This document shows, one piece after another, positions 36,073 to 45,925 of a stretch of 64,000 nucleotides of DNA; the first letter of the stretch is position 1, and the number at the start of each line of letters is the position of its first letter. Source of the stretch: Bifidobacterium thermophilum. Its GTDB lineage: Bacteria; Actinomycetota; Actinomycetes; Actinomycetales; Bifidobacteriaceae. The position numbers and the translations under genes were made by a program. The notes beneath the pieces were generated by a model, which did no database searches, was not told the origin of the DNA, and worked only from the letters and a program-made list of their open reading frames with translations. The stretch spans positions 124,001 through 188,000 of the forward strand of contig JGZV01000005.1 in NCBI GenBank assembly GCA_000741495.1, in the 5' to 3' direction.

Positions 36073-38784
36073 ATGGCGTTGGCATTGTATCGACGGTACC
36101 GTCCCGATACGTTCGACGGGGTCATCGGACAAGACCAGGTGACCGTACCGCTCAGCCGTGCACTCGACCAAGGCCGACTCACCCACGCATACCTGTTCTC
36201 CGGTCCGCGAGGATGCGGCAAAACCAGTTCCGCACGCATCCTCGCCCGATGCGTGAACTGTGCGAAAGGCCCCACCTCGCATCCGTGCGGCGAATGCCCC
36301 AGCTGCAAAGACCTGGCCACCGGAGGCCCCGGCTCCATCGACGTCGTGGAAATCGACGCGGCAAGCCACAACGGCGTCGATGACGCGCGCGAACTACGCG
36401 AACGCGCCGGATTCGCCCCCGCACGCGACCGCTACAAAATCTTCATCCTCGACGAAGCGCACATGGTCACCCAACAGGGATTCAATGCACTGCTCAAAAT
36501 CGTCGAAGAACCGCCGGAACACGTCATGTTCATCTTCGCGACCACAGAACCGGACAAAGTGATCGGCACCATCCGTTCACGCACCCACCACTACCCGTTC
36601 CGCTTGGTCCCGCCTGAGGTCATGGGGCCATACCTTGAACGCATCTGCGACAAGGAGCAGATCAAACCCGAGCCCGGCGTCCTCAAACTCGCCATGCGTG
36701 CCGGCGGCGGCTCGGTGCGTGACACCCTCTCCGTACTCGACCAGCTCATGGTCGGCTCCGAACACGGTGTCATTTCACACGATTCCGCCGTAGCGCTACT
36801 CGGATTCACCCCGGACTCCCTGATCGGCGAAGCGATTGACGCCATCATCGACCGAGACGGCGAACAACTGTACGGTGTCATCCAAAAAGTCGTCGTCGGC
36901 GGTTTCGAACCCCGACGTTTCGTGGAAGACCTCCTGGCCCGCGTACGCGACCTCCTGGTACTCACCTTGGGCGGCGAGCGTGCGGAAAGCGTGCTCAGCG
37001 ACGATGCAGCCGTCGAAGACATCGACGACCTGCACCGGCAGTCGCAAGCCCTTGGCCTGCGCTCGCTGACGACAATCGCCGACACGATCAACGACACGCT
37101 CGGCACAATGTCCGGCGCCACATCGCCGCGCATGCGGCTGGAATTGCTTGCCGCACGCCTGCTCGCCAGCCGCGAGGAGAACGTTTTCGGCACACCCGGC
37201 GCGGCGTCGTCGGAACACAACGGCGCGGCACCGACACAGGCGGACCAGCCGGCCGCCCGCACCGGATTCATCGATTCGACGCGTAACAAGCGTAACAAGC
37301 AGGTGTCGGCGGAGACACCACGTCATACGGCAGTCCCGGCAGCCGAACAGACGGCGCAGCACTCCACCCCATCCTTCGCCCCACAACAATCATCCACGGC
37401 GACCATGACGGCGAATACAGCCGCACCGTCGCCGACAAGCCCGACAGCGGCCGTCAGCCAAACCCAGGAGCCGCGCAGTATCGAGGAACGCTGGCAGGAT
37501 GTCCTCACCGCACTCCCCGCGGATGTCCGCGAATACGTGGGACGCGAGCAAGTGCCATCCGTGCGTTTGATCACCGGCCCGGCGGGGAAATCCAAACTGT
37601 TGATGACCTTCGCCCGCCCGATCGACCAGCATGCGTTCGCGCTCGCGGTATCCTCCGACGACGCCTACGACGGTAAGAAAGCGGCGATTGTCGTACAGGA
37701 CGTGGTCAAACAAGTGTTCGGCGAGGGAACGCGGATTTCCCCGACACCGACCGCGGCGAACGGCGAAACCGTTGAATCCATCAGACGGATGTCGCCGGAG
37801 CAGGTCAGCCAGGTCAAACGCGAAATCGCGCTCGCACGGGCCAAACAGAGTGCGGCCACACTTGCCGCGGTGACTGTCGGAATGCACGGCGCCGCCGGCA
37901 AGGAAGCCAAAACCCCGGCACAGGCGGACGGCGGACCACATGATCAGGACGATCCGAGCCACCGAGGCGATGCCGGCGTTTCCGCGGCGGCGGTTTTCGC
38001 TCCGGTGACCGGCGGCCCGGCATCTCCGAGCCCCGCCTCGACGCCGCTGGCAGGACAGCTGGCATCATCTGATCAGACGTTCGACGAGGATGACCCGTGG
38101 ATGCAACCGCTGCCCACACCGTCCCTGTCACAATCGCATGCCCCCGCCGCGGCTGTAGGCGGGCCGACAGTGTCTGCAACACCCGAAACGCCAAGCCATC
38201 ATGGCAAGCATGTGGCTGTCCCCGATATCAGCGACGGCGTCGACCCGTGGGCGACATCATCCGTCCCTGCGACATCATCCGACAGCATCCCAAACGGGGC
38301 GGACGCCGGCAATCCGACAGCCGACCGCACTCACAGCGCCCGAACAGTCTCGAACGTCCAGCATGCCGGCGACGTGTGGCAGACGATGCCGGATCAGCCA
38401 CAAGCCGAGCCCCAGCCGTATGACGACACGCAAAGTATGCCGGAACCCGTCGAACCGCAGGACGATCCGTGGGCGCAACAGCCCGGAGATATCAACGCCG
38501 CCGATCCTGCGGCGCAGCCCGACGCCCCTGCCGTATCGCCGGTCGCCCCCGAAGACGACGAGTATTCACTGAACGACGAATCGCTCGGTACGGCCACAGC
38601 GTTGAGTATTGATGAACTCACAGAACTCTTCGACGTGAAAACCGTCGAACAGTTCGCCCCCCGACGACCCGAAGAACCCGAAGAACATCCAGCCGCCGAA
38701 TCGTACAACGGCATGACCGGTCCCGGAACGCCTGATACCTTAGACACCGCAAGCCGGCAATCGCACCGCATGCAGAAAGGATAA
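36073..38784 (+). CDS. dnaX: DNA polymerase III subunits gamma/tau with a long acidic tail
   Basis: DnaX is the clamp-loader ATPase. The 903-residue protein has P-loop [10 protein letters not shown] (43-52), the zinc cysteines 63, 72, 75 and 78, Walker B FILDEAHM and the SRC-like box GTIRSRTH. The ATPase and collar end near residue 370. The remaining half is low-complexity Pro/Ala/Asp/Ser-rich and carries four short boxes containing an aromatic pair (DDPWMQP, VDPWATS, GDVWQTM, DDPWAQQ). No A-rich programmed frameshift signal is seen, so only tau is expected. AAGGAG precedes the ATG. The C6 tract near 38655 is in frame. Confidence 0.95.
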   Translation: MALALYRRYRPDTFDGVIGQDQVTVPLSRALDQGRLTHAYLFSGPRGCGKTSSARILARCVNCAKGPTSHPCGECPSCKDLATGGPGSIDVVEIDAASHNGVDDARELRERAGFAPARDRYKIFILDEAHMVTQQGFNALLKIVEEPPEHVMFIFATTEPDKVIGTIRSRTHHYPFRLVPPEVMGPYLERICDKEQIKPEPGVLKLAMRAGGGSVRDTLSVLDQLMVGSEHGVISHDSAVALLGFTPDSLIGEAIDAIIDRDGEQLYGVIQKVVVGGFEPRRFVEDLLARVRDLLVLTLGGERAESVLSDDAAVEDIDDLHRQSQALGLRSLTTIADTINDTLGTMSGATSPRMRLELLAARLLASREENVFGTPGAASSEHNGAAPTQADQPAARTGFIDSTRNKRNKQVSAETPRHTAVPAAEQTAQHSTPSFAPQQSSTATMTANTAAPSPTSPTAAVSQTQEPRSIEERWQDVLTALPADVREYVGREQVPSVRLITGPAGKSKLLMTFARPIDQHAFALAVSSDDAYDGKKAAIVVQDVVKQVFGEGTRISPTPTAANGETVESIRRMSPEQVSQVKREIALARAKQSAATLAAVTVGMHGAAGKEAKTPAQADGGPHDQDDPSHRGDAGVSAAAVFAPVTGGPASPSPASTPLAGQLASSDQTFDEDDPWMQPLPTPSLSQSHAPAAAVGGPTVSATPETPSHHGKHVAVPDISDGVDPWATSSVPATSSDSIPNGADAGNPTADRTHSARTVSNVQHAGDVWQTMPDQPQAEPQPYDDTQSMPEPVEPQDDPWAQQPGDINAADPAAQPDAPAVSPVAPEDDEYSLNDESLGTATALSIDELTELFDVKTVEQFAPRRPEEPEEHPAAESYNGMTGPGTPDTLDTASRQSHRMQKG

Positions 38785-38791
38785 TGACGAT

Positions 38792-39394
38792 ATGGCTTTG
38801 GCCTACGACGGCGCCATCCAGCGTCTGATCGACGCGTTCGCCAAGCTTCCCGGCATCGGGCCCAAAGGCGCGCAGCGCATCGCCTTCTACCTGCTGTCCG
38901 CAAGCGAAGACGAGGCGCGCAACCTCGCCGACGCCATCATTGACGTGAAAGAACACGTGCGATTCTGCGACACGTGCGGCAATGTGTGTGAAACCAGCCC
39001 CTGCCCGATCTGCTCGGATCCGCGGCGTGACCAATCCATGATCTGCGTGGTTGAAGAGCCCAAGGACGTGATGAGCATCGAACGCACGCGTGAATACCAC
39101 GGCCTGTACCATGTGCTCGGCGGTGCCATCAACCCGATGGCCAACGTCGGCCCGGCGGACCTCAACATCGCCAAACTGCTCGAACGCCTGCAAAACCCTG
39201 ACATCAAAGAAATCATCCTCGCCCTCGACCCGAATATCGAAGGCGAAGCGACCACCAGCTATCTCAGCCGTCTGCTGGCACCGCTCGGCATCAAAGTCAC
39301 CCGGCTCGCCAGCGGTCTGCCGGTCGGCAGCGACCTCGAATACGCGGACGAAATCACCCTCGGACGTGCGCTCACCGGCAGACGTGAAGCCTGA
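38792..39394 (+). CDS. recR: recombination mediator protein RecR
   Basis: RecR forms a ring clamp that loads RecA with RecO. The 200-residue protein shows the helix-hairpin-helix [17 protein letters not shown], the four-cysteine zinc finger [16 protein letters not shown] and the Toprim domain ([12 protein letters not shown] to [16 protein letters not shown]). Length is normal. It starts seven bases after dnaX, the near-universal dnaX-recR order. Confidence 0.96.
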   Translation: MALAYDGAIQRLIDAFAKLPGIGPKGAQRIAFYLLSASEDEARNLADAIIDVKEHVRFCDTCGNVCETSPCPICSDPRRDQSMICVVEEPKDVMSIERTREYHGLYHVLGGAINPMANVGPADLNIAKLLERLQNPDIKEIILALDPNIEGEATTSYLSRLLAPLGIKVTRLASGLPVGSDLEYADEITLGRALTGRREA

Positions 39395-39518
39395 GCTGCC
39401 GGTATGCCGTTCCGCATGCTGGTCACCCCACATCCGGCCGTATTGCGCGGCTCGTATAATCGTCACACTTGCGTATCATATGGACGCAGGATATTCCTTT
39501 AGAGAAGATTGGACAATC

Positions 39519-40289
39519 GTGGCTCTTATCGTGCAAAAGTACGGCGGCTCCTCGGTCGCCGATACTGACTCGATCAAGCGTGTTGCCAAGCGTATCATCG
39601 AGACGAAGAACGCGGGCAACGACGTTGCTGTAGTGGTTTCGGCTATGGGAGACACCACCGATGACCTCATCGATCAGGCGATGAGCATCGATTCGACCCC
39701 GCCGGCCCGTGAAATGGACATGCTCATGACCGCAGGCGAGCGTATTTCCATGAGCCTGCTGTCCATGGCGATCCATTCCGCCGGCTCGCACGCATACTCC
39801 TTCACCGGTTCCCAGGCCGGGTTCATGACGGATGCCCGGTTCGGTGCGGCGCATATCCGCGCCGTCAAGCCTGATCGTGTCCGTCATGCGCTCGAAAAAG
39901 GCAGTGTCGCGATTGTCGCCGGATTCCAAGGCATCAACGAGGATGGCGACGCCACCACGCTCGGCCGCGGCGGTTCCGACACGTCCGCTGTCGCACTGGC
40001 TGTCGCGCTTGGCGCCGACGTGTGCGAGATTTACACGGATGTTGACGGCGTGTTCACCGCCGACCCGCGTATCGTCCCGACCGCCCGCCGCATTCCCGTC
40101 ATCGATTACGAGTCCATGCTGGAAATGTCATCCTGCGGTTCGAAGGTGCTTGCCTTGCGTTGTGTCGAATACGCGCAACGTTTCGGCATGCCGCTGCACG
40201 TGCGCAGCTCCTTCTCCCACCGCAACGGCACACTGATTTTGCCTGAGGGCATCAGCCCGGCATCGGTGCCGAACCTCACACGCGAGTAG
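39519..40289 (+). CDS. lysC: aspartokinase catalytic subunit, separate from its ACT part
   Basis: Aspartokinase makes aspartyl-4-phosphate for lysine, threonine, methionine and cell-wall diaminopimelate or lysine. This 256-residue product contains only the kinase domain: [19 protein letters not shown] at the start, [26 protein letters not shown] and the ATP-site [13 protein letters not shown]. It stops with TAG where other aspartokinases continue into two ACT domains. Those are encoded by the next gene 106 bases on. The GTG start follows GAAGATTGGA. A Met further upstream is a shadow of the recR frame. Confidence 0.92.
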   Translation: MALIVQKYGGSSVADTDSIKRVAKRIIETKNAGNDVAVVVSAMGDTTDDLIDQAMSIDSTPPAREMDMLMTAGERISMSLLSMAIHSAGSHAYSFTGSQAGFMTDARFGAAHIRAVKPDRVRHALEKGSVAIVAGFQGINEDGDATTLGRGGSDTSAVALAVALGADVCEIYTDVDGVFTADPRIVPTARRIPVIDYESMLEMSSCGSKVLALRCVEYAQRFGMPLHVRSSFSHRNGTLILPEGISPASVPNLTRE

Positions 40290-40395
40290 CGAGAAACCCT
40301 GCCGAACGGTTCCGGGCTGATCGCTGGACACAACTTCCGTACCCTTATCCCACCGACCGCAACACATACGTACGTTGCACTGATTCGAGGAAACA

Positions 40396-40962
40396 ATGAA
40401 CGAGAACGACAACAAATCCATGGGCGACCTGTTCCCTGACCTGGGTCCCGAGACCCCGGTCATCTCCGGTGTCGCGCACGACCGCAGCGAGGCGCTGGTC
40501 ACCGTGCGCCGCGTGCCGAACGAGCCGGGCATGGCGGCAAAGGTGTTCACCAAGCTCGCCGAAGTCGGCGTGAACGTGGACATGATCGTGCAAGCGAGCG
40601 CCTCCACCGGCACCGCGGATATTTCCTTCACCGTCCCGGAAACCGCTGTCAAGCATGTGCAGGATCTGCTGCAGAACAAGCATGATGAGCTGGGCTACCA
40701 GTCCTTCGACGTGAACACGAGCGTCGGCAAGGTCGCCGTGGTCGGCGTGGGCATGAAGACGCATGCCGGTCTGGCGGCGAAGTTCTTCAACGCGCTGAGT
40801 GACGCCGGTATCAACGTGCTCATGATCTCCACGTCCGAGATTCGCATCGCGGCCCTGGTCCCGCTCGACCAGCTCGATGACGCGGTGCGCGCGCTGCACA
40901 CGGCGTACGGCCTTGACGCCGACCAGGTGGAGGCCGTGGTGTACGGCGGCACCGGCCGCTGA
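40396..40962 (+). CDS. aspartokinase regulatory (ACT-domain) subunit
   Basis: This 188-residue protein matches the C-terminal part of aspartokinase. The first ACT domain starts at about residue 32 (ALVTVRRVPNEPGMAAKVFTKLAEVGVNVDMI) and the second at about residue 112 (VAVVGVGMKTHAGLAAKFFNALSDAGINVLMISTSEIRIA). It would bind lysine or threonine and confer feedback control on the kinase subunit. GAGGAAAC lies before the ATG. In Bacillus and Corynebacterium the equivalent beta subunit is an in-frame internal product; here it is a gene of its own. Confidence 0.92.
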   Translation: MNENDNKSMGDLFPDLGPETPVISGVAHDRSEALVTVRRVPNEPGMAAKVFTKLAEVGVNVDMIVQASASTGTADISFTVPETAVKHVQDLLQNKHDELGYQSFDVNTSVGKVAVVGVGMKTHAGLAAKFFNALSDAGINVLMISTSEIRIAALVPLDQLDDAVRALHTAYGLDADQVEAVVYGGTGR

Positions 40963-41146
40963 ACCGCTGGACTGAGAGCTGCTGAGCCGCAAACTCGGTG
41001 ATGTTCCTGCCTCGGGGCAGTAGGGCGTTAATGTGGCGAAAGCCCCGTCGTCGGTTGTATGCCGGCGGCGGGCATTGTCACATTTGGCGTATGGCGTATG
41101 TCTCGTCATGCGCAACTGGTCGAACGGATAGGCTACGGCAACAACA

Positions 41147-41208
41147 AACGGCGGTATCCGCCCGCCCGCGCATGCCGTGACATACGCGGGTAGGCAGATA
41201 CCGCCGTT
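41147..41208. terminator. bidirectional terminator between the aspartokinase and asd genes
   Basis: Two 24-base arms, beginning AACGGCGGTATC and ending GATACCGCCGTT, pair with only three non-Watson-Crick positions around a 14-base loop. It separates convergent transcription units. Confidence 0.8.
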
Positions 41209-41230
41209 ATCGGTGTTTGCCGACGCTATC

Positions 41231-42325
41231 TTATTTGGCTTCGATATAGCCGAGCGCGTGCAGCATCTCAGCGCATTCAAGCGCGCCGCCGGCCGCACCG
41301 CGCAGTGTGTTGTGCGCGAGGCCGACGAACTTCCAATCGAAAATCGAATCCGGGCGCAAACGGCCGATGGAAATGCCCATGCCGCCCTCGTAATCGACAT
41401 CCAGCTTCACCTGCGGACGGTCGTCCTCGGTGAGGTACTGGATGAACTGCTTCGGCGCGTGCGGCAGGCCGAGTTTGGCGGCTTCGCTCGTGTAGTTCAC
41501 GAGACGGTCGACGAGCTCCTCCTTGGACGGGTCCTTCCCGAAATTGATGAACACGGTGGACGTGTGACCGTTGAGCACAGGCACGCGGATGCACTGCGAG
41601 GTGATGCGCAGCGGGCCTTCGAACGGAACGATCTGTCCGGTCGCGTCATCGACATGGCCGAAGACCTTGAGCGGCTCCTTCTCGGATTTCGCTTCCTCGC
41701 CCGCGATGTACGGGATGATGTTGCCGACCATCTCCGGCCAGTCCTTGAAGGTCTTGCCGGCGCCGGAAATCGCCTGATACGTGCTGACGATGACCTCGTG
41801 CGGCTCGAATTCCTTCCACGCGGCGAGAGCCGGCGTATACGCCTGGATTGAGCAGTTCGGCTTGACGGCGATGAAGCCGCGCGTGGTGCCCAGACGCTTG
41901 CGCTGATACTTGATCACGTCGAAATGCTGCGGATTGATTTCTGGCACGACCATCGGCACATCCGGCGTCCAACGGTGGGCGCTGTTATTGGACACCACCG
42001 GGGTTTCGGTCTTCGCGTACTGCTCCTCGATTGCGCGGATCTCGTCCTTCGGCATGTTGACTGCGGAGAACAGGAAATCGACATCCGCGGAGACACCTTC
42101 GACATCCGCCACATCCTTGACGACCATGGACTTGACGAACTGAGGCATCGGGGTTTCCATCTTCCAACGCCCGCCGACGGCCTCCTCGTAGGTTTTGCCG
42201 GCGCTGTGCGCCGACGCCGCGAGGGTGACCAGCTCGAACCACGGGTGGTTTTCGAGCAGGGTGACGAAGCGTTGCCCGACCATGCCGGTTGCGCCGAGAA
42301 TGCCGACCTTGATTTTCTGTGACAT
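41231..42325 (-). CDS. asd: aspartate-semialdehyde dehydrogenase
   Basis: Asd reduces aspartyl phosphate to aspartate semialdehyde, the step after the convergently encoded aspartokinase. The 364-residue protein starts with the NADP fold GILGATGMVGQRFVTLLENHP. It has the nucleophile Cys158 in AVKPNCSIQAYTPAL and the late RVPVLNGHTSTVFI. KPNCS and the overall length resemble the archaeal/fungal-type enzyme rather than the classic bacterial one (which has GNCT/S). AAAGGCC precedes the ATG. Confidence 0.94.
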   Translation of the reverse strand: MSQKIKVGILGATGMVGQRFVTLLENHPWFELVTLAASAHSAGKTYEEAVGGRWKMETPMPQFVKSMVVKDVADVEGVSADVDFLFSAVNMPKDEIRAIEEQYAKTETPVVSNNSAHRWTPDVPMVVPEINPQHFDVIKYQRKRLGTTRGFIAVKPNCSIQAYTPALAAWKEFEPHEVIVSTYQAISGAGKTFKDWPEMVGNIIPYIAGEEAKSEKEPLKVFGHVDDATGQIVPFEGPLRITSQCIRVPVLNGHTSTVFINFGKDPSKEELVDRLVNYTSEAAKLGLPHAPKQFIQYLTEDDRPQVKLDVDYEGGMGISIGRLRPDSIFDWKFVGLAHNTLRGAAGGALECAEMLHALGYIEAK

Positions 42326-42476
42326 TATGGCCTTTCGATTGCAAGGGTTACTGCGCAGTACAATGCCCGAACCTTCGGTCGTGTACGTGTGCGAGCCATG
42401 CTAGCAGAACACATGCTCAGCAATCATCCGGCTTTCATATCGTGGTCGGCTGCCGGCCGCCCGGCAGTAAGGCTCA

Positions 42477-42513
42477 CGGCTCGCAGACCGCGTCGTTGCG
42501 GTGCTGCGAGCCG
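42477..42513 (-). terminator. hairpin after prs
   Basis: CGGCTCGCAG-ACCGC pairs with GCGGT-GCTGCGAGCCG with one bulged base around a 6-base loop, nine bases after the prs stop. Confidence 0.7.
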
Positions 42514-42521
42514 GGTGGGTC

Positions 42522-43535
42522 TTACGCGTAGATATTACGTGGGCGCATATCGTCAGGCAGCCCGTTGAGCAGCGTGGTCACCGATCCGGATTCGAAGACG
42601 GACCGGATGCCGGCGGCCAGCAGCGGCGCGACCGACAGGACGGTCATATTGGGCAGGCGCTTGCTTTGCGGCACAGGGACAGTGTCCATGAGTACGATTT
42701 CGCGGGCGCCGCAATCCTTGAGCCGGTCGATGGCCGGTCCGGACAGCAGGCCGTGTGTGGCGACCAGCGTGACGCTTTTCGCGCCGGCGTCGCGCAATGT
42801 GCGCACGGCCTCGCAAATCGTGCCCGCGGTGTCGATCATGTCGTCGACGACGATGCAATCGCGCCCCTCGACTTCGCCGATGATGCCATGCGCGACCGCA
42901 TGGTTCGGGCGCGTGGTGTCACGGGTTTTGTGGATGAACGCGAGCGGCAGGCCGCCAAGTTTCGCCGCCCACTGTTCGGAAACCTTGATGCGTCCGGCGT
43001 CAGGGGAGACGACGGTCGCGTTTTCCATGGGCATGGAATTGCGCACGTAATCAAGTAATACCGGCATGGCGGTGAGATGGTCGACCGGGCCGTTGAAGAA
43101 GCCCTGCTCCTGGGAGGCATGCAGGTCGACGGTCATGATACGGTCGGCGCCCGCCGTGCGGAACAGATCGAACATCAGGCGAGCGGTGATCGGTTCGCGG
43201 CCCTGATGCTTTTTGTCTTGGCGTGAATAGCCCATGAACGGCGCCACCACGGTGATGGATTTCGCTGAAGCGCGTTTGAGCGCGTCGACCATGATGAGCT
43301 GCTCCATCAGCCACTTGTTGATCGGCTCGGTGTGTGACTGGATGACGAACACGTCGGCGCCGCGAACCGGTTCAGTGAATCGGATGTACATCTCACCGTT
43401 CGCGAAATCGTACGCCGTGGTCTCCAGCAGGTGGGTTCCCAGGTATTCGGCGGTTTCCTGGGCTAGCTGCGGGTAGGCGCGTCCCGTGACCACTGCCAAT
43501 CGCTTGTCCGGTTTGCCTTCGAGAATTGCCGACAT
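42522..43535 (-). CDS. prs: ribose-phosphate pyrophosphokinase
   Basis: Prs makes PRPP for nucleotide, His and Trp synthesis, and for Upp in this window. The 337-residue protein shows RLAVVTGRAYPQLAQETAEYLG, the catalytic FMGYSRQDKKHQGREPITA loop, the metal-binding DLHASQEQGFF and the PRPP loop CIVVDDMIDTAGTICEA. The ATG at 43535 has GGGAAGG upstream; an earlier Met adds 16 residues without support. It is divergent from rpsF over a 244-base gap. Confidence 0.95.
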   Translation of the reverse strand: MSAILEGKPDKRLAVVTGRAYPQLAQETAEYLGTHLLETTAYDFANGEMYIRFTEPVRGADVFVIQSHTEPINKWLMEQLIMVDALKRASAKSITVVAPFMGYSRQDKKHQGREPITARLMFDLFRTAGADRIMTVDLHASQEQGFFNGPVDHLTAMPVLLDYVRNSMPMENATVVSPDAGRIKVSEQWAAKLGGLPLAFIHKTRDTTRPNHAVAHGIIGEVEGRDCIVVDDMIDTAGTICEAVRTLRDAGAKSVTLVATHGLLSGPAIDRLKDCGAREIVLMDTVPVPQSKRLPNMTVLSVAPLLAAGIRSVFESGSVTTLLNGLPDDMRPRNIYA

Positions 43536-43699
43536 CTTGCGCCTTCCCGACCCTATGGTCGATTGATGGGATGAAAACATCACCTAATATAACAAGGCTC
43601 GGGCATAAGCCGACGCGCGTGGTTTCGCGGTGGGCGGCAAATCAGGCGCGTCGCGGAACATGCGTCGAAAGTCAGCCATCGGGAGTATGCTGACAGGGT

Positions 43700-43779
43700 T
43701 GTCCGCAGCACCTGCGGACAGTCGCATACACACTCCTGCCGTGGAAGGTCCACGGCCTTTAGTCCGAAGGAGGTGGGTG
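43700..43779 (+). promoter_or_regulatory. structured leader of the rpsF operon
   Basis: Two perfect hairpins lie just before rpsF: TGTCCGCAG / CTGCGGACA (43700-43720) and GCCGTGGA / TCCACGGC (43738-43756). The next bases are CTTTAGTCCGAAGGAGG, placing a CCG next to the ribosome site. Many bacterial rpsF leaders contain an rRNA mimic bound by the S6-S18 complex with an essential CCG, so feedback by S6-S18 is a reasonable idea. Confidence 0.45.
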
Positions 43780-44073
43780 ATGTCTGCGCATAAGTACGAA
43801 CTGATGTTCATTGCCGATCCTGAGCTGGATGAGCGCGGTCTGAAGAAGTTGACCGAGCAGTATCTGGAGATCGTCACCAAGGAGGGCGGTTCCGTCGACG
43901 GCACCGATTACTGGGGTCGCCGCAAGCTCGCCTATGAAATCCAGGGCAAGACCGAAGGCAACTACGTTGTCGTCAACTACACCGCTGAGCCGGCCACGAG
44001 CGATGAGCTCGACCGTCTGCTTAACCTCAGCGAGTCCGTTATCCGCACGAAGATCCTTCGCAAGGATAAGTAA
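43780..44073 (+). CDS. rpsF: 30S ribosomal protein S6
   Basis: S6 binds the central 16S rRNA domain together with S18. The 97-residue protein starts [20 protein letters not shown] and has [19 protein letters not shown] and NYVVVNY, the family core. AAGGAGGTGG precedes the ATG. It heads rpsF-ssb-rpsR-rplI, the usual bacterial cluster. Confidence 0.96.
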   Translation: MSAHKYELMFIADPELDERGLKKLTEQYLEIVTKEGGSVDGTDYWGRRKLAYEIQGKTEGNYVVVNYTAEPATSDELDRLLNLSESVIRTKILRKDK

Positions 44074-44145
44074 GTCGTTCAGCATTGCTTGAGCAAGGCT
44101 CCGCAAGCCGCGAAAGCACGTGCACACAGGTAAGAAGGTAGCGTC

Positions 44146-44787
44146 ATGGCAGGCGAAACAACCATCACCATCATCGGTAATCTCACCGCCGACCCGGAAC
44201 TGCGCACTATCGGCAGCGGGGCGACGGTCGCGAGTTTCACCATTGCTTCCACTCCGCGCTCCTACAACCGCAACACCGGTCAGTGGGAAGACGGACAGGC
44301 GCTGTTCATGCGCTGCTCGGCTTGGCGTGACATGGCCAACCATGTCGCCCAGTCGCTGACCAAAGGCATGCGCGTCATCGCGCAAGGCCGACTCCAGCAG
44401 CGTTCCTACCAGGCGCAGGACGGCTCCAACCGTACCGTCGTCGAATTGCAGGTCGATGAGATCGGCCCGTCCTTGAGGTACGCCACCGCGCAGGTGACCC
44501 GTCAAGGCTCCGGTTCCGGATTCGCCGGCAATCGCGGCGGCTTCGCGGGCAATCAAGGCAACGGTGGCAATGCGGGATTCGCCGGCAATGGTGGCTACCA
44601 GGGTGGCGCAGGCTACCAAGGCGGCTATGCCGGTGGCGCTTCCGCCGCTCCTGCCGTCCAGCAGGCGCCTGCCGCCCCTGCGGCCGACCCGTGGGGCACG
44701 TCAAGCTCCAGCCAAGCAGGATCAAGCTTCGGATCCTTCGGATCGAGCGACGAGTTCGGCAACGATTCCGAAGAACCCGAGTTCTGA
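44146..44787 (+). CDS. ssb: single-stranded DNA-binding protein
   Basis: SSB coats single-stranded DNA at forks and repair sites. The 213-residue protein has the OB fold in residues 1-115 ([20 protein letters not shown] and [23 protein letters not shown]). A Gly/Asn/Gln-rich flexible linker with [13 protein letters not shown] repeats follows. The acidic tip DSEEPEF contacts partner proteins and ends in Phe as required. AAGAAGGTAGCG precedes the ATG. Confidence 0.95.
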   Translation: MAGETTITIIGNLTADPELRTIGSGATVASFTIASTPRSYNRNTGQWEDGQALFMRCSAWRDMANHVAQSLTKGMRVIAQGRLQQRSYQAQDGSNRTVVELQVDEIGPSLRYATAQVTRQGSGSGFAGNRGGFAGNQGNGGNAGFAGNGGYQGGAGYQGGYAGGASAAPAVQQAPAAPAADPWGTSSSSQAGSSFGSFGSSDEFGNDSEEPEF

Positions 44788-44841
44788 CGCCGAGCTTTGC
44801 TTCCAGCAATCAATCAAGTTTTGTCATAAGGAGAACATCAG

Positions 44842-45090
44842 ATGTCACGCAAGAGGCCGCAACCGCCGGTCAAGCCGTTCAAGAAGAAGCCGAATCCACT
44901 CAAGGCCGCCAAGATCACCGAGATTGATTACAAGGACGTTGCGCTGCTGCGCAAGTTCGTGTCCGATCGCGGCAAGATCCGTTCCCGCCGTATCACCGGC
45001 GTGACCGTCCAGGAACAGCGCGAGATCGCGAAGGCCGTGAAGAACGCCCGCGAGATGGCTCTGCTGCCGTACGCCACCACCGGTCGCTGA
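44842..45090 (+). CDS. rpsR: 30S ribosomal protein S18
   Basis: This 82-residue ribosomal protein shows [30 protein letters not shown], the S18 signature, after a basic Lys/Pro-rich start. There is no CXXC zinc motif, so this is the zinc-free form. AAGGAGAAC precedes the ATG. Confidence 0.96.
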   Translation: MSRKRPQPPVKPFKKKPNPLKAAKITEIDYKDVALLRKFVSDRGKIRSRRITGVTVQEQREIAKAVKNAREMALLPYATTGR

Positions 45091-45106
45091 ACAGGAGGAT
45101 ATCGAC

Positions 45107-45553
45107 ATGGCTGAAACCAAGATCATTCTCACCCAGACCGTGGCCAACCTGGGCCACGCCGGTGACGTTGTCGAGGTGCGTCCGGGTTACGCCCGCAACT
45201 ACCTCTTCCCGCAGGGTCTCGCGTTCAAGTGGACCAAGGGTGCCGCCGCTCAGATTGAAGCGATGAAGCGCGCCCGCCAGGCCAAGGCCCTCGCCACCCG
45301 CGAGGACGCTGTCGCCGCCAAGGCCGCCATTGAAGGCACGGTCGTCGAGATCGCCGCCAAGGTGTCCGAGTCCGGTAAGCTCTTCGGCGCCGTGTCCGCT
45401 GACGCGATCGCCTCCGCCCTTTCCGACAAGGCTCCAATCAGCCCGAAGTCCATCAAGGTTGAGACCATCAAGACCACCGGCGAATTCCCCGCCACCGTGG
45501 CCCTGCACCCGGAAATCTCCGCTTCCTTCACCGTCAAGGTCGTCGCGGAGTAA
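45107..45553 (+). CDS. rplI: 50S ribosomal protein L9
   Basis: L9 is a two-domain protein of the large subunit near the L1 stalk. The 148-residue product has the N-domain signature [24 protein letters not shown], the long connecting helix and a C-domain ending [24 protein letters not shown] lies before the ATG. It ends the ribosomal cluster. Confidence 0.96.
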   Translation: MAETKIILTQTVANLGHAGDVVEVRPGYARNYLFPQGLAFKWTKGAAAQIEAMKRARQAKALATREDAVAAKAAIEGTVVEIAAKVSESGKLFGAVSADAIASALSDKAPISPKSIKVETIKTTGEFPATVALHPEISASFTVKVVAE

Positions 45554-45625
45554 CCGATTCCAGACTCCGGCCGTGCCGCCGATTACAGCGAATGGCATGG
45601 TCAAGTTAGTCTGAGCTTAAGCATG

Positions 45626-45660
45626 CGAAAGCCCCCCGAATCCGGGGGGCTTTCGTGTTT
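45626..45660 (+). terminator. rho-independent terminator of rpsF-ssb-rpsR-rplI
   Basis: A perfect 12-bp stem CGAAAGCCCCCC / GGGGGGCTTTCG with a 6-base loop is followed by TGTTTT. The region from here to 45925 holds no gene that I can support. Confidence 0.9.
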
Positions 45661-45925
45661 TCCGGACCACCTGCCGGCACCGGTGCCTGAACGCAATCCA
45701 AACGCAATCCACGAGTCGGTGGCGGTGGGCCGCGTTTGGCGCCGGTCTCCCACACGGAACCCGCAGCACCGCCTATGGTGGCATCGCCGATTGCGAACCT
45801 GCCACGGCGCCGATCCGTCACGGCCCCATGGGACAATGGCCGGACATCGCGGCGTATGCGATGCGACAGTGGTGCGGCCGGCTGGGCTCGCCGTGCAGTG
45901 TGAATCCGCGTGGAAGGGGAGAACC

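Noticed and set aside
36073..38784. Programmed frameshift producing a short gamma subunit
   Set aside because: No A-rich slippery heptamer followed by a stem was found at the expected place.
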